Notes: a model not told the origin generated them from the letters alone. A stretch of 11,558 nucleotides of DNA from Nitrososphaerota archaeon (GCA_003135575.1 PLCG01000035.1:33685-45242), one strand, 5' to 3'; positions 1 to 6,289 are shown, counted from the stretch's first letter. Program-made: numbers and translations.

Positions 1-42
1 CATACGCTGGACCATCCAGAGAACTTTTACATGAAGATCTGA
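1..42 (+). CDS. Possible 3' end of a gene entering from the left (partial)
   Basis: Frame 1 is open from the window edge to a TGA at 40-42 and would encode a C-terminus reading HTLDHPENFYMKI. Most codons end in G or C, as in the other genes here, and the frame ends tail-to-tail with the thermosome gene, which is a common arrangement in this window. With only 13 codons visible I cannot recognise the product. It could be a chance open stretch. Confidence 0.4.
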   Translation, partial: HTLDHPENFYMKI

Positions 43-47
43 CGGCC

Positions 48-92
48 CGCCGAGACCTTTTCCCGGCGACCACTCTCTTGTTGTCCTCTCAG
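48..92 (+). terminator. Possible terminator between convergent genes
   Basis: The arms CGCCG (48-52) and CGGCG (64-68) can form a 5-bp stem around an 11-nt loop. A pyrimidine-rich run with several T doublets follows (70-92). This sits just after the possible stop at 40-42. The stem is short and the T-tract is interrupted, so this is weak evidence. Confidence 0.25.
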
Positions 93-93
93 C

Positions 94-1755
94 CTAGTCC
101 ATGCCTTCCATTCCGCCGGGCCCGCCCATCCCACCCGGCGGCATCGAAGGTCCCTTCTTGCTGCTTGCGATGACGTCGTCGATCCTAAGTATCATGCACG
201 TGGCCTCCGTCGCCGACTTTATGATCTGCTCCTTCACGCCGACAGGCTCGATTACGTCCTTCTCGAGCATGTCCCGGATGCCGTTCCCGAGAACGTCCAC
301 GCCGAACCATGTCTTGCCGGCGCTGTGCTTCTCGCGCAACCCGACCTGGATGTCGATGGGGTCGAATCCCGCGTTCGCAGCAAGTGCTTGCGGTATCGCC
401 TCGAGTGCCTCTGCGAACTTCATCGCGGCGAGCTGCTCCCTTCCCTCGAGCCTGCTCGACCACTTCATCAAACGGTAGGAGAGCTCCTCCTCTACCGCGC
501 CGCCGCCTCCGACGATGGCGGGGTTCTCAAGGACGTCCTTGACGACCATGATGGCGTCGTGCATCGACCTCTCTACCTCGTCTATGGCCCTCTTGCTCCC
601 GCCCCTGATGAAGATGGTGACGGCCTTCGGGTTCTTGCATCCCTCGACGAAGGTCCACTTGTCGTCCTCGATCTTCCTCTCCTCGACTAGGCCTGCCTGC
701 CCGATGTCGGACTTTGTGAGGCTCTCGAGCCCGTTCACTATCCTACCGCCCGTCGCCTTTGCTAGCTTGACCATGTCTGACTCCTTGACCCTTCTCACCG
801 CGAGTATGCCGGCCTTTGCGAGGTAGTGCTGGGCCATGTCGTCGATTCCCTTCTGGCAGATGAGCACGTTCGCCCCGGACGCCGCGATCTTGTCGACCAT
901 GCCCTTTAGCATCTTCGTCTCTTCGTCGATGAATTGCTGCATCTGCGCGGGGTTGCTGATGTTGATCTTCGCGTCGAACTCCGTCTTCTCTACCTCGAGG
1001 GCCGAGCTGACCAGGGCGATCTTCGCCTTCTCTACGCGCTTGGGCATCCCGGAGTGCGCCACTTCCTTGTCCAGGATTATCCCGCGTATGAGGGAGGTGT
1101 CCCTCAGCGAGGCGCCGACCTTCTTCTCGACCTTCAGGTTGTCAAGGTCGACGACGTGCTTGTCCTCGGCTGTCTTCTCTACGACCTGGAGGAGGGCGTC
1201 CACTACGAGTGCGGCGAGCTCGGCGCTATCGTTCGAGACTATCTTCGAGGCCATGCTCGTCCTCGCGATCTTGGTCAGCGTGGCCTTGTCCTGCGCTTCC
1301 ACGCCGATCGCAATCTCGTCGAGGATCTTCTGTGCCTGATGAGCTGCCTTTCTGTAGCCGTTCACGATGAGCATGGGGTGGACGCCCTGCTCCAAGAGCT
1401 TCTCCGCGTTCGCGAGGAGCGCACCGGCTAGCACAACAGAGGAGGTGGTCCCGTCGCCAACCTCGCCGTCGACCGCTTTTGCTATCTCCACCATCATCTT
1501 CCCGGCGGGATGCTGGACGTCAATCTCCTTCAGCATCGTCGCGCCGTCGTTTGTAATCGTGACGTCGCCCATGGAGTCGACGAGCATCTTGTCCATGCCT
1601 CTGGGGCCGAGCGAGCTCTTCACCAGCTCTGCGATGAGCTTGGCCGCTGCGATGTTGTTGGTCTGGGCCTTCTTGCCCCGGCTCTGCTTGCTGCCTTCTC
1701 GCAGGATGAGGACCTGCTGTCCTCCGGATGTCGTGACAAAAGATGATTCTGACAA
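94..1755 (-). CDS. ths: Thermosome subunit (group II chaperonin, Cpn60/TCP-1 family)
   Basis: This is a cytosolic ATP-dependent folding chamber subunit that forms double rings with a built-in lid. From the chosen start (553 residues, normal for the family) it shows NDGATML near 69-75, the ATP/Mg motif GDGTTS near 100-105, a glycine run with GGGAVEEEL near 416-424, AGFDPID near 462-468, and a Gly/Met-rich C-terminal tail (GGMGGPGGMEGMD), typical of thermosomes. The longest reading frame would begin with ATG at 1809, but that places the TATA element (1785-1794) inside the coding region. I therefore prefer the in-frame TTG at 1755, which gives an N-terminus running into the family-typical GGQQVLIL about 10 residues on. 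The gene is transcribed away from the ACT-domain gene. Which paralogue (alpha, beta or gamma) it is cannot be told from here. Confidence 0.97.
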   Translation of the reverse strand: MSESSFVTTSGGQQVLILREGSKQSRGKKAQTNNIAAAKLIAELVKSSLGPRGMDKMLVDSMGDVTITNDGATMLKEIDVQHPAGKMMVEIAKAVDGEVGDGTTSSVVLAGALLANAEKLLEQGVHPMLIVNGYRKAAHQAQKILDEIAIGVEAQDKATLTKIARTSMASKIVSNDSAELAALVVDALLQVVEKTAEDKHVVDLDNLKVEKKVGASLRDTSLIRGIILDKEVAHSGMPKRVEKAKIALVSSALEVEKTEFDAKINISNPAQMQQFIDEETKMLKGMVDKIAASGANVLICQKGIDDMAQHYLAKAGILAVRRVKESDMVKLAKATGGRIVNGLESLTKSDIGQAGLVEERKIEDDKWTFVEGCKNPKAVTIFIRGGSKRAIDEVERSMHDAIMVVKDVLENPAIVGGGGAVEEELSYRLMKWSSRLEGREQLAAMKFAEALEAIPQALAANAGFDPIDIQVGLREKHSAGKTWFGVDVLGNGIRDMLEKDVIEPVGVKEQIIKSATEATCMILRIDDVIASSKKGPSMPPGGMGGPGGMEGMD

Positions 1756-1784
1756 AAATGCTCTAGTTGTAATATGTATTACGC

Positions 1785-1794
1785 AGTATATAGG
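1785..1794 (-). promoter_or_regulatory. TATA box for the thermosome gene
   Basis: On the minus strand the sequence reads CCTATATACTG. Its centre, about 1790, lies 35 bp upstream of the TTG start at 1755. An archaeal start site about 25-27 bp downstream of the box would leave a leader of under 10 nt. Confidence 0.6.
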
Positions 1795-1812
1795 TCTGCC
1801 TATACTCAACGA

Positions 1813-1820
1813 TTAAATAT
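1813..1820 (+). promoter_or_regulatory. TATA box for the ACT-domain gene
   Basis: TTAAATAT is centred near 1817, about 33 bp before the TTG start at 1850. It matches the spacing seen at other promoters in this window and forms a divergent promoter region with the thermosome box. Confidence 0.55.
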
Positions 1821-1849
1821 TACATTGAAAGTCCCGATGACGAGAGACT

Positions 1850-2548
1850 TTGGCTCTAATCAGCAAGCCATCCATTCCTGCAGTGGTCGCATCGATAATC
1901 ACGCATAACCCGCCGGTGTATGAGTGCCTGAAGGGGAGGCTCATCAACTATCACGCTCTTGCCGCTAACATAAAGTCCGAGGTCGAGAAGAAGGCGGGCA
2001 AGCCGACCACGGTGAACACCATAGTGGTCGCGATAATGCGGTTCTCAGCGTCGATCAGGGAGGTGGGAGGAAACCACGAGGGGCCTCTGCGCATCCTGAA
2101 GGCCGCGCACATCACGCTTGCGAGCGACGTCGTCGACGTGACCATCAAGACGAAGAAATCCGAGCTTCTCCCGATGGTCAAGCAGATTGCGGAGCTCTCC
2201 GCATCGCTGAACGAGCCCATCCATCTTTTCCAGCTCTCGAACTCGATCAAGCTGATCGCAGACGAGACGGAGTACGCTACTCTGATTCGAGGCTCTCTCG
2301 GGAAGGGGCATATCGCCAAGGAGACCACGAAGCTGTCCAGGTTGGACATCCATCTCTCTTCTGAAGTCGAGCTGTCGCCGGAGTTCGGGCTCTTCCTGAC
2401 GGAGTTGCTCTACCGGCACGGGATAAGCATCCACCAGACCTACATCGGAGAGGAGACCATCCTCATCCTGGACAGGGACGAAGGCCCGAAGGCCTACGAG
2501 ATCCTGAGAGAGGAGATCGATAGGAGCAGAACGGCCTTGGCCGAATAG
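1850..2548 (+). CDS. ACT-domain protein, probable regulator with N-terminal winged-helix-like region
   Basis: The protein has 232 residues. Residues about 163-225 have the beta-alpha-beta-beta-alpha-beta character of an ACT domain: a strand LDIHLS, helix FGLFLTELLYRHG, strand ISIHQTYIG, strand ETILILD, then helix GPKAYEILREEI. Such domains often sense small molecules such as amino acids. Residues about 22-70 (ECLKGRLINYHALAANIKSE, followed by VNTIVVAIMRF) resemble the helical N-terminus of archaeal conserved regulators that pair a winged-helix-like unit with ACT. The start is TTG at 1850. A TGA lies in frame at 1838-1840, and the ATG at 1837 is in another frame. The gene diverges from the thermosome gene and is followed 68 bp later by a protease gene that may share its transcript. 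The ligand and target are unknown. Confidence 0.8.
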   Translation: MALISKPSIPAVVASIITHNPPVYECLKGRLINYHALAANIKSEVEKKAGKPTTVNTIVVAIMRFSASIREVGGNHEGPLRILKAAHITLASDVVDVTIKTKKSELLPMVKQIAELSASLNEPIHLFQLSNSIKLIADETEYATLIRGSLGKGHIAKETTKLSRLDIHLSSEVELSPEFGLFLTELLYRHGISIHQTYIGEETILILDRDEGPKAYEILREEIDRSRTALAE

Positions 2549-2602
2549 GCCGACGTTTCTAACTCTAGCCCCGCTACACATACGCGTATCTACACGAGCG
2601 TC

Positions 2603-2609
2603 TAAGGAG
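2603..2609 (+). promoter_or_regulatory. Shine-Dalgarno site for the CPBP protease gene
   Basis: TAAGGAG lies 7 nt before the TTG start at 2617. Genes here with a close TATA box lack such a site. Its presence, with no clear TATA box between 2549 and 2602, suggests this gene is translated from inside a transcript begun upstream. It also supports the TTG start. Confidence 0.55.
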
Positions 2610-2616
2610 TAGGCGG

Positions 2617-3393
2617 TTGCACGAAGAAGAGGAGGCGTTTGCCTCTAGCCAACCGCTGACTTTCGCGGTCATTTTTCTCGTAGTGGACGGGGGTCTGTCT
2701 CTCGGGACCGGTCTTGCGATTGGCGCCTTGCTCCCCTCGGCTCCCGCGTATGTCCCCGAGATCGGAGGTGAACTGGTCGGACTGGTCTTCGCCCTCTTCG
2801 TGCTCATGAGGCTCAGGTGGGTTCGCAAGGTCGGGTTCAACGGCCCCCGAGAGTGGCGTGACCTGAGGGTCCTGTGGCTTCCCGCCTTGGAGGTCGGGGT
2901 GCTCCTCGTCTTGGGTCTCAGTCTGCCGTTCTCGATGCAAGCCGTGGGGATCACGGCGCTCTTTGCGATATTGGTCGGGGCGACCGAGGAAGCGATCTAC
3001 CGCGGGGTCGTGCTGCAATCTCTGCTCGCCAAAGGCGTGCGCACGGCTGTGATTCTTTCGGGGGTGGCATTCTTCCTCGCGCACGTTGGCAACCTGCTTC
3101 AACCTCAGACCAGCGCAAGCCTCGAAGGGGTGCTGGTAAACGCCCTCTATGCGTTCCTCTTTGGGATTGGACTCGGAGGGATCAGAATCAGGACGAACAC
3201 GATGTGGCCCGGGGTAACGATCCACGCGCTGACGGACTATGCTAGCTTGCTAGTGATAGGCTTTGGGACCACGGCTGTCAGCTCCGCCGGCCCCAATCCG
3301 GCCAGAGTCGTGCTGGAGCTTGGGCTTGCAGCCATGCTCGCTGGATACGGCTTGTTCCTGGTCAGAGGAGAGAAGCAGGTTCTCGATTCCTAG
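2617..3393 (+). CDS. CPBP-family intramembrane glutamic protease (Abi/CAAX protease-like)
   Basis: This is a polytopic membrane protein of 258 residues with the conserved motifs of the CPBP (PF02517-type) family. These are EEAIYR (124-129, the catalytic glutamate pair and arginine), FFLAH (152-156) and HALTD (203-207). Hydrophobic segments lie near 14-40, 52-65, 86-104, 108-122, 143-160, 172-190 and 231-249. Relatives include eukaryotic Rce1 and many bacterial and archaeal Abi proteins, and most have unknown substrates. The start is the TTG after a good Shine-Dalgarno site. The gene lies downstream of the ACT-domain gene on the same strand and converges on the RAM gene. The protease fold is clear. 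Prenyl-protein processing is not implied. Confidence 0.9.
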   Translation: MHEEEEAFASSQPLTFAVIFLVVDGGLSLGTGLAIGALLPSAPAYVPEIGGELVGLVFALFVLMRLRWVRKVGFNGPREWRDLRVLWLPALEVGVLLVLGLSLPFSMQAVGITALFAILVGATEEAIYRGVVLQSLLAKGVRTAVILSGVAFFLAHVGNLLQPQTSASLEGVLVNALYAFLFGIGLGGIRIRTNTMWPGVTIHALTDYASLLVIGFGTTAVSSAGPNPARVVLELGLAAMLAGYGLFLVRGEKQVLDS

Positions 3394-3426
3394 AACCAGG
3401 GCTGCGAGAAGGTCGCCGTGCCCCAT

Positions 3427-3445
3427 GTAGACGGGGCGCGTCTAC
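3427..3445. repeat. Inverted repeat between the convergent CPBP and RAM genes
   Basis: The arms GTAGAC (3427-3432) and GTCTAC (3440-3445) flank a 7-nt GC-rich spacer. The repeat covers the stop codon of the minus-strand RAM gene (3442-3444). It could fold as a hairpin in either transcript, but no T-tract follows, so a terminator role is uncertain. Confidence 0.35.
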
Positions 3446-3981
3446 TCGGGCTTCATCACGTATTGCGACATCGGCTTGTAGGCCAGGAGCGTCTCGCTGG
3501 TCTTCACGCCTTGCATCTCCGCGATCTTCAGGACCTGTGCGAGGACTTCCTCTTGGTTCCGTCCGTAGACGGTCGCGATGATGTCGAACTCACCGGAGAC
3601 CGCGAACGCGTTGCGGACCTGCTCTTGCTGCATCAGCGATTCGAGGACCTTCTGCGCCGGCACGTTGACCTGTAGAAGGACTAGCGCGAGCGAGTCGGTC
3701 GCCTTGACCGTGGGGTCGCTCGAGATGGCCATCGTCGGGGTGTAGGCCCGTGTGGAGGTGACTCCCCCTAATGATCTTATCTTGTTAACGAGCTCGTATA
3801 CTTCTTGCTGGTTCGTTGAGCTCAGCTCGATCGCAAAGTCGAACCTGCCGATCAAGGGCGAGAAGTAGGTGATGCCGTGAGTCTTCTTCAGTTGCTCGGT
3901 GACTTCCCTTAGCATCTTTGGTTGGACCGACGCGAAGACAGTCGTCGGGAACATCTGAGTGGCCGTCAATAAAGTCGCCAT
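3442..3981 (-). CDS. Tandem RAM-domain protein (Lrp/AsnC-type ligand-binding domains, no HTH)
   Basis: The 179-residue protein contains two copies of the RAM/ACT-like effector domain of Lrp/AsnC regulators. Copy 1 spans about 13-80, with GRFDFAIEL at 45-53. Copy 2 spans about 97-168, with SGEFDIIATV at 129-138. The recurring G-x-F-D core is typical of the fold. No helix-turn-helix precedes either copy, unlike a classical Lrp protein. It may therefore act as a stand-alone amino-acid or small-molecule sensor that oligomerises with or modulates other Lrp-type proteins (inference). The start is ATG at 3981, about 35 bp after a strong TATA box. A perfect palindrome lies between box and start, suggesting tight transcriptional control. 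It diverges from the TRAM gene. Confidence 0.88.
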   Translation of the reverse strand: MATLLTATQMFPTTVFASVQPKMLREVTEQLKKTHGITYFSPLIGRFDFAIELSSTNQQEVYELVNKIRSLGGVTSTRAYTPTMAISSDPTVKATDSLALVLLQVNVPAQKVLESLMQQEQVRNAFAVSGEFDIIATVYGRNQEEVLAQVLKIAEMQGVKTSETLLAYKPMSQYVMKPE

Positions 3982-3996
3982 GTTGATTCAATGTAT

Positions 3997-4010
3997 GTCA
4001 CACGTGTGAC
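3997..4010. promoter_or_regulatory. Perfect 14-bp palindrome, candidate operator of the RAM gene
   Basis: GTCACACGTGTGAC is identical to its own reverse complement. It lies between the TATA box (4012-4020) and the ATG at 3981, covering roughly -7 to -20 relative to the predicted start site. A protein bound there would block polymerase loading. The binding factor is unknown. Confidence 0.55.
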
Positions 4011-4011
4011 G

Positions 4012-4020
4012 CTATATAGG
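4012..4020 (-). promoter_or_regulatory. TATA box for the RAM gene
   Basis: The minus strand reads CCTATATAG, centred about 35 bp upstream of the ATG at 3981. It abuts the 14-bp palindrome. Confidence 0.6.
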
Positions 4021-4039
4021 TGTTCACTACTATTTTGAC

Positions 4040-4058
4040 ACGATTATTTGATAATCGT
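4040..4058. repeat. Inverted repeat in the RAM/TRAM divergent region
   Basis: Eight-bp arms ACGATTAT (4040-4047) and ATAATCGT (4051-4058) flank a TTG spacer and are perfectly complementary. The repeat lies upstream of both divergent promoters, so it could be an operator serving either gene. No protein is identified. Confidence 0.45.
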
Positions 4059-4083
4059 CTAATTTGGTAGCATTTAGTATATG

Positions 4084-4092
4084 CTTATTAAG
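4084..4092 (+). promoter_or_regulatory. Probable TATA box for the TRAM gene
   Basis: CTTATTAAG is centred about 50 bp before the GTG start at 4138. It predicts a leader of roughly 20-25 nt, longer than at most genes in this window. Confidence 0.4.
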
Positions 4093-4137
4093 GCGAATCG
4101 CAGGCCTTCTTTTACTGGATGAAATAACGGTAGGATA

Positions 4138-4473
4138 GTGATTTTCTTAAGTTTCGGTAATCGAGGAAGAGGAGGATTCGGTGGCAGTAGCAGTTCGGGA
4201 GGAGGTTTTGGTTCCTTCAAGAAGCCAGTCGAGGTCGGTAAGGAGTATAACGTAACTATCTCCGACACGAGCAGGCGAGGAGAGGGCATTGCCAAGATCG
4301 ACGGCTTCGTCATCTTTGTCGCAGGCGCAAAGCAGGGCCAGAGCGCAAGAATCAAAGTTACCCGAGTCACTGACCGTTTCGCGACCGGAGAGGTCGTGAC
4401 AGGCGGAAGCGCGGGTACGACCGAGGCAACCTCTGATTCAGCAGACAGCGGCGAAGAGCAGCCACAAGCGTAA
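4138..4473 (+). CDS. TRAM-domain protein with Gly/Arg-rich N-terminus, probable RNA-binding protein
   Basis: The protein has 111 residues. Residues about 29-87 form a TRAM domain: VEVGKEYNVTI, then SRRGEGIAKIDGFVIFV with the characteristic G-E-G-I-A-K-I-D-G core, AKQGQSARIKVTRV and a final strand. Archaeal stand-alone TRAM proteins bind RNA, and some act as cold-shock-like RNA chaperones. The first 27 residues are an RG/GG- and serine-rich low-complexity stretch, also suited to RNA contact. The last 25 are acidic and Thr/Ser-rich. The start is GTG at 4138. A TGA lies in frame at 4120-4122 and no other start codon falls between. It diverges from the RAM gene and ends before a hairpin terminator. 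Confidence 0.9.
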   Translation: MIFLSFGNRGRGGFGGSSSSGGGFGSFKKPVEVGKEYNVTISDTSRRGEGIAKIDGFVIFVAGAKQGQSARIKVTRVTDRFATGEVVTGGSAGTTEATSDSADSGEEQPQA

Positions 4474-4496
4474 GAGCTAGGCTTCTCGAAACCCAT

Positions 4497-4543
4497 CCTG
4501 GTTGCCCCGAACGGGCGCCAGGGACCTCTCTTTTGTTATCTTA
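4497..4543 (+). terminator. Hairpin plus T-tract terminator after the TRAM gene
   Basis: An outer stem CCTGG (4497-4501) / CCAGG (4518-4522) stacks on an inner stem GCCC (4504-4507) / GGGC (4513-4516) with loop CGAAC, interrupted by a small bulge. A T-rich run (about 4528-4543) follows. The position 23 bp after the TRAM stop fits termination of that transcript. Archaeal termination depends chiefly on the T-tract. Confidence 0.55.
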
Positions 4544-4546
4544 ACA

Positions 4547-4568
4547 CATGCGGTCTTCGAACCGTATG
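4547..4568. repeat. Inverted repeat, possible RNA hairpin in the TRAM-TFB gap
   Basis: CATGCGGT (4547-4554) can pair with ACCGTATG (4561-4568), eight pairs including one G-U, across the 6-nt loop CTTCGA. It resembles a lone tRNA T-arm, but no other tRNA parts are present. It could be part of the TRAM 3' end or a structured element of unknown role. Confidence 0.35.
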
Positions 4569-4636
4569 CCCGGATTCCATTCTTCGTCGCGGCGGGAACT
4601 GCTGAAAATCGGAGTGAAAACGACGGTCATCAATCA

Positions 4637-4645
4637 CTTAAATAG
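4637..4645 (+). promoter_or_regulatory. TATA box for the TFB gene
   Basis: CTTAAATAG is preceded by CA, as in a BRE-like context, and is the best TATA element before TFB. It predicts transcription from about 4667, upstream of every plausible TFB start. A second weaker candidate is TTATAT near 4698-4703. Confidence 0.5.
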
Positions 4646-4687
4646 GACCGAAATAAATTCATCGTAGGACATAAGTCAATCCTAGAT

Positions 4688-4786
4688 ATGTGATTTGTTA
4701 TATCAAGCGCCTATGCGAGAGACCCTGGAAGACAGCGACGCTACGAGAGTGCGACGGACAAATGCCCTCGATGCGGAAAGACGACA
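4688..4786 (+). other. Upstream coding extension of TFB carrying the first zinc-ribbon cysteines, without a start codon in frame
   Basis: Reading upstream from the ATG at 4787 in the same frame gives DKCPRCGKTT (4757-4786), the missing first half of the zinc ribbon. The frame stays open back to a TGA at 4691-4693, but from 4694 to 4786 it contains no ATG, GTG or TTG. The TGA is immediately preceded by an in-frame ATG (4688). A second ATG, at 4713, lies in the frame that would join the TFB frame if one base were added near 4740. That would give MRETLEDSD, one uncertain residue, then YESATDKCPRCG. The true start is therefore hidden by a frameshift, a nonsense change, a sequence error or a non-standard start. 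Confidence 0.6.
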
Positions 4787-5644
4787 ATGGTCACTGACAA
4801 CCCAAGAGGGGAAGTCTATTGCACCAGTTGCGGATTCGTTATCAAGGAGAGCGTCGTAGAGACCGGTCCAGAATGGCGCTCATTCTCCAATGAAGAGAAG
4901 GACGAGAGGAGCAGGACAGGACTCCCCACCTCTGTAGCGATTCACGACATGGGCCTCGCGACCATAATCGGCGGCGAGAACAAGGACGCGGCCGGCAGGT
5001 CGCTCTCGGGCGCCATGAAGTCGAGCGTCGAGCGGATGAGGACTTGGGACAGGAGGAGCCAGGTCCACGAGTCCCAAGACAGGAACCTGAAGCAGGCTTT
5101 CAGCGAGTTACGCAGGCTCTCAGAGAAGTTATCGGTATCCGAGGCAGTGACCGAGAGGGCCGCATACATCTACAGAAAGGCCCTCGAGAGGAACCTCGTG
5201 AGGGGAAGGTCGATCACCGCAATCTTGGCCGCCTCTCTCTACGCTGCATGCAGGGACAGGGAAGTCCCAAGGACGCTGAAGGACGTCGCGGCGGTAGGCT
5301 TCATCAAGAAGAAGGACCTCGCAAGGTCTTACAGGTTGCTACTCAAGGAAATGGACATCCAGATGCCCGTGGTCGACCCGATGAAGTGCATGTCGAAGAT
5401 CGCCTCCAGGGCGAACGTGAGTGGGAAGACCCAGAAGAGGGCGCGCGAGATCCTCCTCAGGGCGGAGCAAGCGAGGATCTCGGCAGGCAAGGACCCAATG
5501 GGAATATCTGCCTCCGCGCTCTACGTCGCGTGCATCCTCGAGGGGGAGAACATGACCCAGAGAGACATCGCGGACGCCGCCGGGGTCACCGAAGTCACCA
5601 TCAGGAACCGCTACAAGGGCCTGAGACTGGCGCTCGGCATCTAG
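4787..5644 (+). CDS. tfb: Transcription initiation factor B (TFB, TFIIB homologue); N-terminus incomplete as read
   Basis: This basal factor binds TBP-TATA and the BRE and recruits RNA polymerase. From the ATG at 4787 (285 residues) the domains run in family order. The second zinc-ribbon half has C12 and C15 (YCTSCG). The B-reader/linker follows at about 27-75, including GPEWRSF at 27-33. Cyclin repeat 1 lies about 95-185 and cyclin repeat 2 about 192-283, ending in a helix-turn-helix-like stretch (TQRDIADAAGVTEVTIRNRY). The first cysteine pair (CPRC) lies just upstream in the same frame at 4763-4774, so ATG 4787 is not the real start. Restoring about 20-25 residues would give the usual 300-310 residue length. 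The gene is tail-to-tail with the Nudix gene, the two stop codons directly abutting (5642-5644 and 5645-5647). Archaea often carry several TFBs, and whether this is the main one cannot be told. Confidence 0.95.
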   Translation: MVTDNPRGEVYCTSCGFVIKESVVETGPEWRSFSNEEKDERSRTGLPTSVAIHDMGLATIIGGENKDAAGRSLSGAMKSSVERMRTWDRRSQVHESQDRNLKQAFSELRRLSEKLSVSEAVTERAAYIYRKALERNLVRGRSITAILAASLYAACRDREVPRTLKDVAAVGFIKKKDLARSYRLLLKEMDIQMPVVDPMKCMSKIASRANVSGKTQKRAREILLRAEQARISAGKDPMGISASALYVACILEGENMTQRDIADAAGVTEVTIRNRYKGLRLALGI

Positions 5645-6253
5645 CTAATAGCGCCCGACTTCCCCAAGCACTCGGTCATCATCCGGCTCTCCCTGAGTAT
5701 TCATTATCGCGGAGAGGATCCTTTCGGTCAGCCCCCAGACGACTAGGCCATTGTGGAGGAGAGAGGGAAACACGACTTGCCTTTCTCCGAGCCTATGAAG
5801 ATACTCGGACCGCGCCTCCTTTCTGGCGAGCTTCTTCAGCGAGACCCACTGGTAAGAGGCGACTTCCGCAGACAAGGCTATGTCAACGGACGCATCCAGT
5901 TTGAAGACCGAGGGGACGACCACGATTTCTCTAGTGCGCGCCTTCAACTCATGCATGTATCCGAGAAAGACACCGAACTTCGAGAGGTCTATCCCGACCT
6001 CCTCTGCTGTCTCTCTCCTCGCAGTCTCCTCGAAGCTCTTGTCTGTGAGCTCGACCCTCCCTCCCGGAAAAGCCACTTGACCGGACCAAGGGTCGTCCTT
6101 CCGATCGGCTCTTCTGATAAGGAGAACTTGCTCCTCGTCCTCCGAATCTCTCAAGATGACCGCGACCCCCGCGGTCTCCCTTGGGACGAGTCGCGTGGGT
6201 TCGACCTCCGCGAGCCTCTGAGTAAGCGAATCGATGAAGCTCCCCTTGGTCAA
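5645..6253 (-). CDS. Nudix hydrolase, CoA-diphosphatase (NudL/PCD1)-like
   Basis: The protein has 202 residues. It carries the Nudix signature with the spacing of the NudL/CoA diphosphatase branch: GQVAFPGGRVE (58-68), then RETAEEVGI (80-88), preceded by LLIRRADRKDDPWSG (44-58), which corresponds to the upstream motif of that subfamily. Such enzymes use Mg to hydrolyse a diphosphate linkage, in characterised relatives that of CoA or its derivatives. The catalytic glutamates would be E81, E84 and E85. The start is TTG at 6253. No other start codon lies upstream in frame, and it sits exactly 28 bp from the centre of a TATA palindrome shared with thioredoxin. CoA as the substrate is inferred from subfamily motifs only. 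Confidence 0.88.
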   Translation of the reverse strand: MTKGSFIDSLTQRLAEVEPTRLVPRETAGVAVILRDSEDEEQVLLIRRADRKDDPWSGQVAFPGGRVELTDKSFEETARRETAEEVGIDLSKFGVFLGYMHELKARTREIVVVPSVFKLDASVDIALSAEVASYQWVSLKKLARKEARSEYLHRLGERQVVFPSLLHNGLVVWGLTERILSAIMNTQGEPDDDRVLGEVGRY

Positions 6254-6272
6254 GTCAACGAGATCTCCCGGG

Positions 6273-6289
6273 AATCTTAAAATAAGATT
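6273..6289. promoter_or_regulatory. Symmetric bidirectional TATA element (Nudix / thioredoxin)
   Basis: The arms AATCTTA (6273-6279) and TAAGATT (6283-6289) are perfect reverse complements around an AAA core, so a TATA-like box reads on both strands. The centre is 6281. The thioredoxin TTG at 6309 is 28 bp to the right and the Nudix TTG at 6253 is 28 bp to the left. Both distances fit leaderless transcription in either direction from a single TBP site. Confidence 0.65.

Noticed and set aside
1756..1809. N-terminal extension of the thermosome from ATG 1809
   Set aside because: It contains the TATA element at 1785-1794 and adds residues not expected in the family. TTG 1755 fits promoter spacing.
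4074..4496. 140-codon minus-strand frame over the TRAM gene
   Set aside because: It is the antisense shadow of a clear TRAM domain and has low-complexity Pro/Leu-rich content.
4547..4575. tRNA-like T-arm (GGTCTTCGAACC)
   Set aside because: No acceptor, D or anticodon arms can be placed around it at tRNA spacing.
4755..4765. Programmed -1 frameshift site joining ATG 4713 to the TFB frame
   Set aside because: The ACA AAT codons there do not form a standard slippery heptamer. A one-base error or mutation is simpler.
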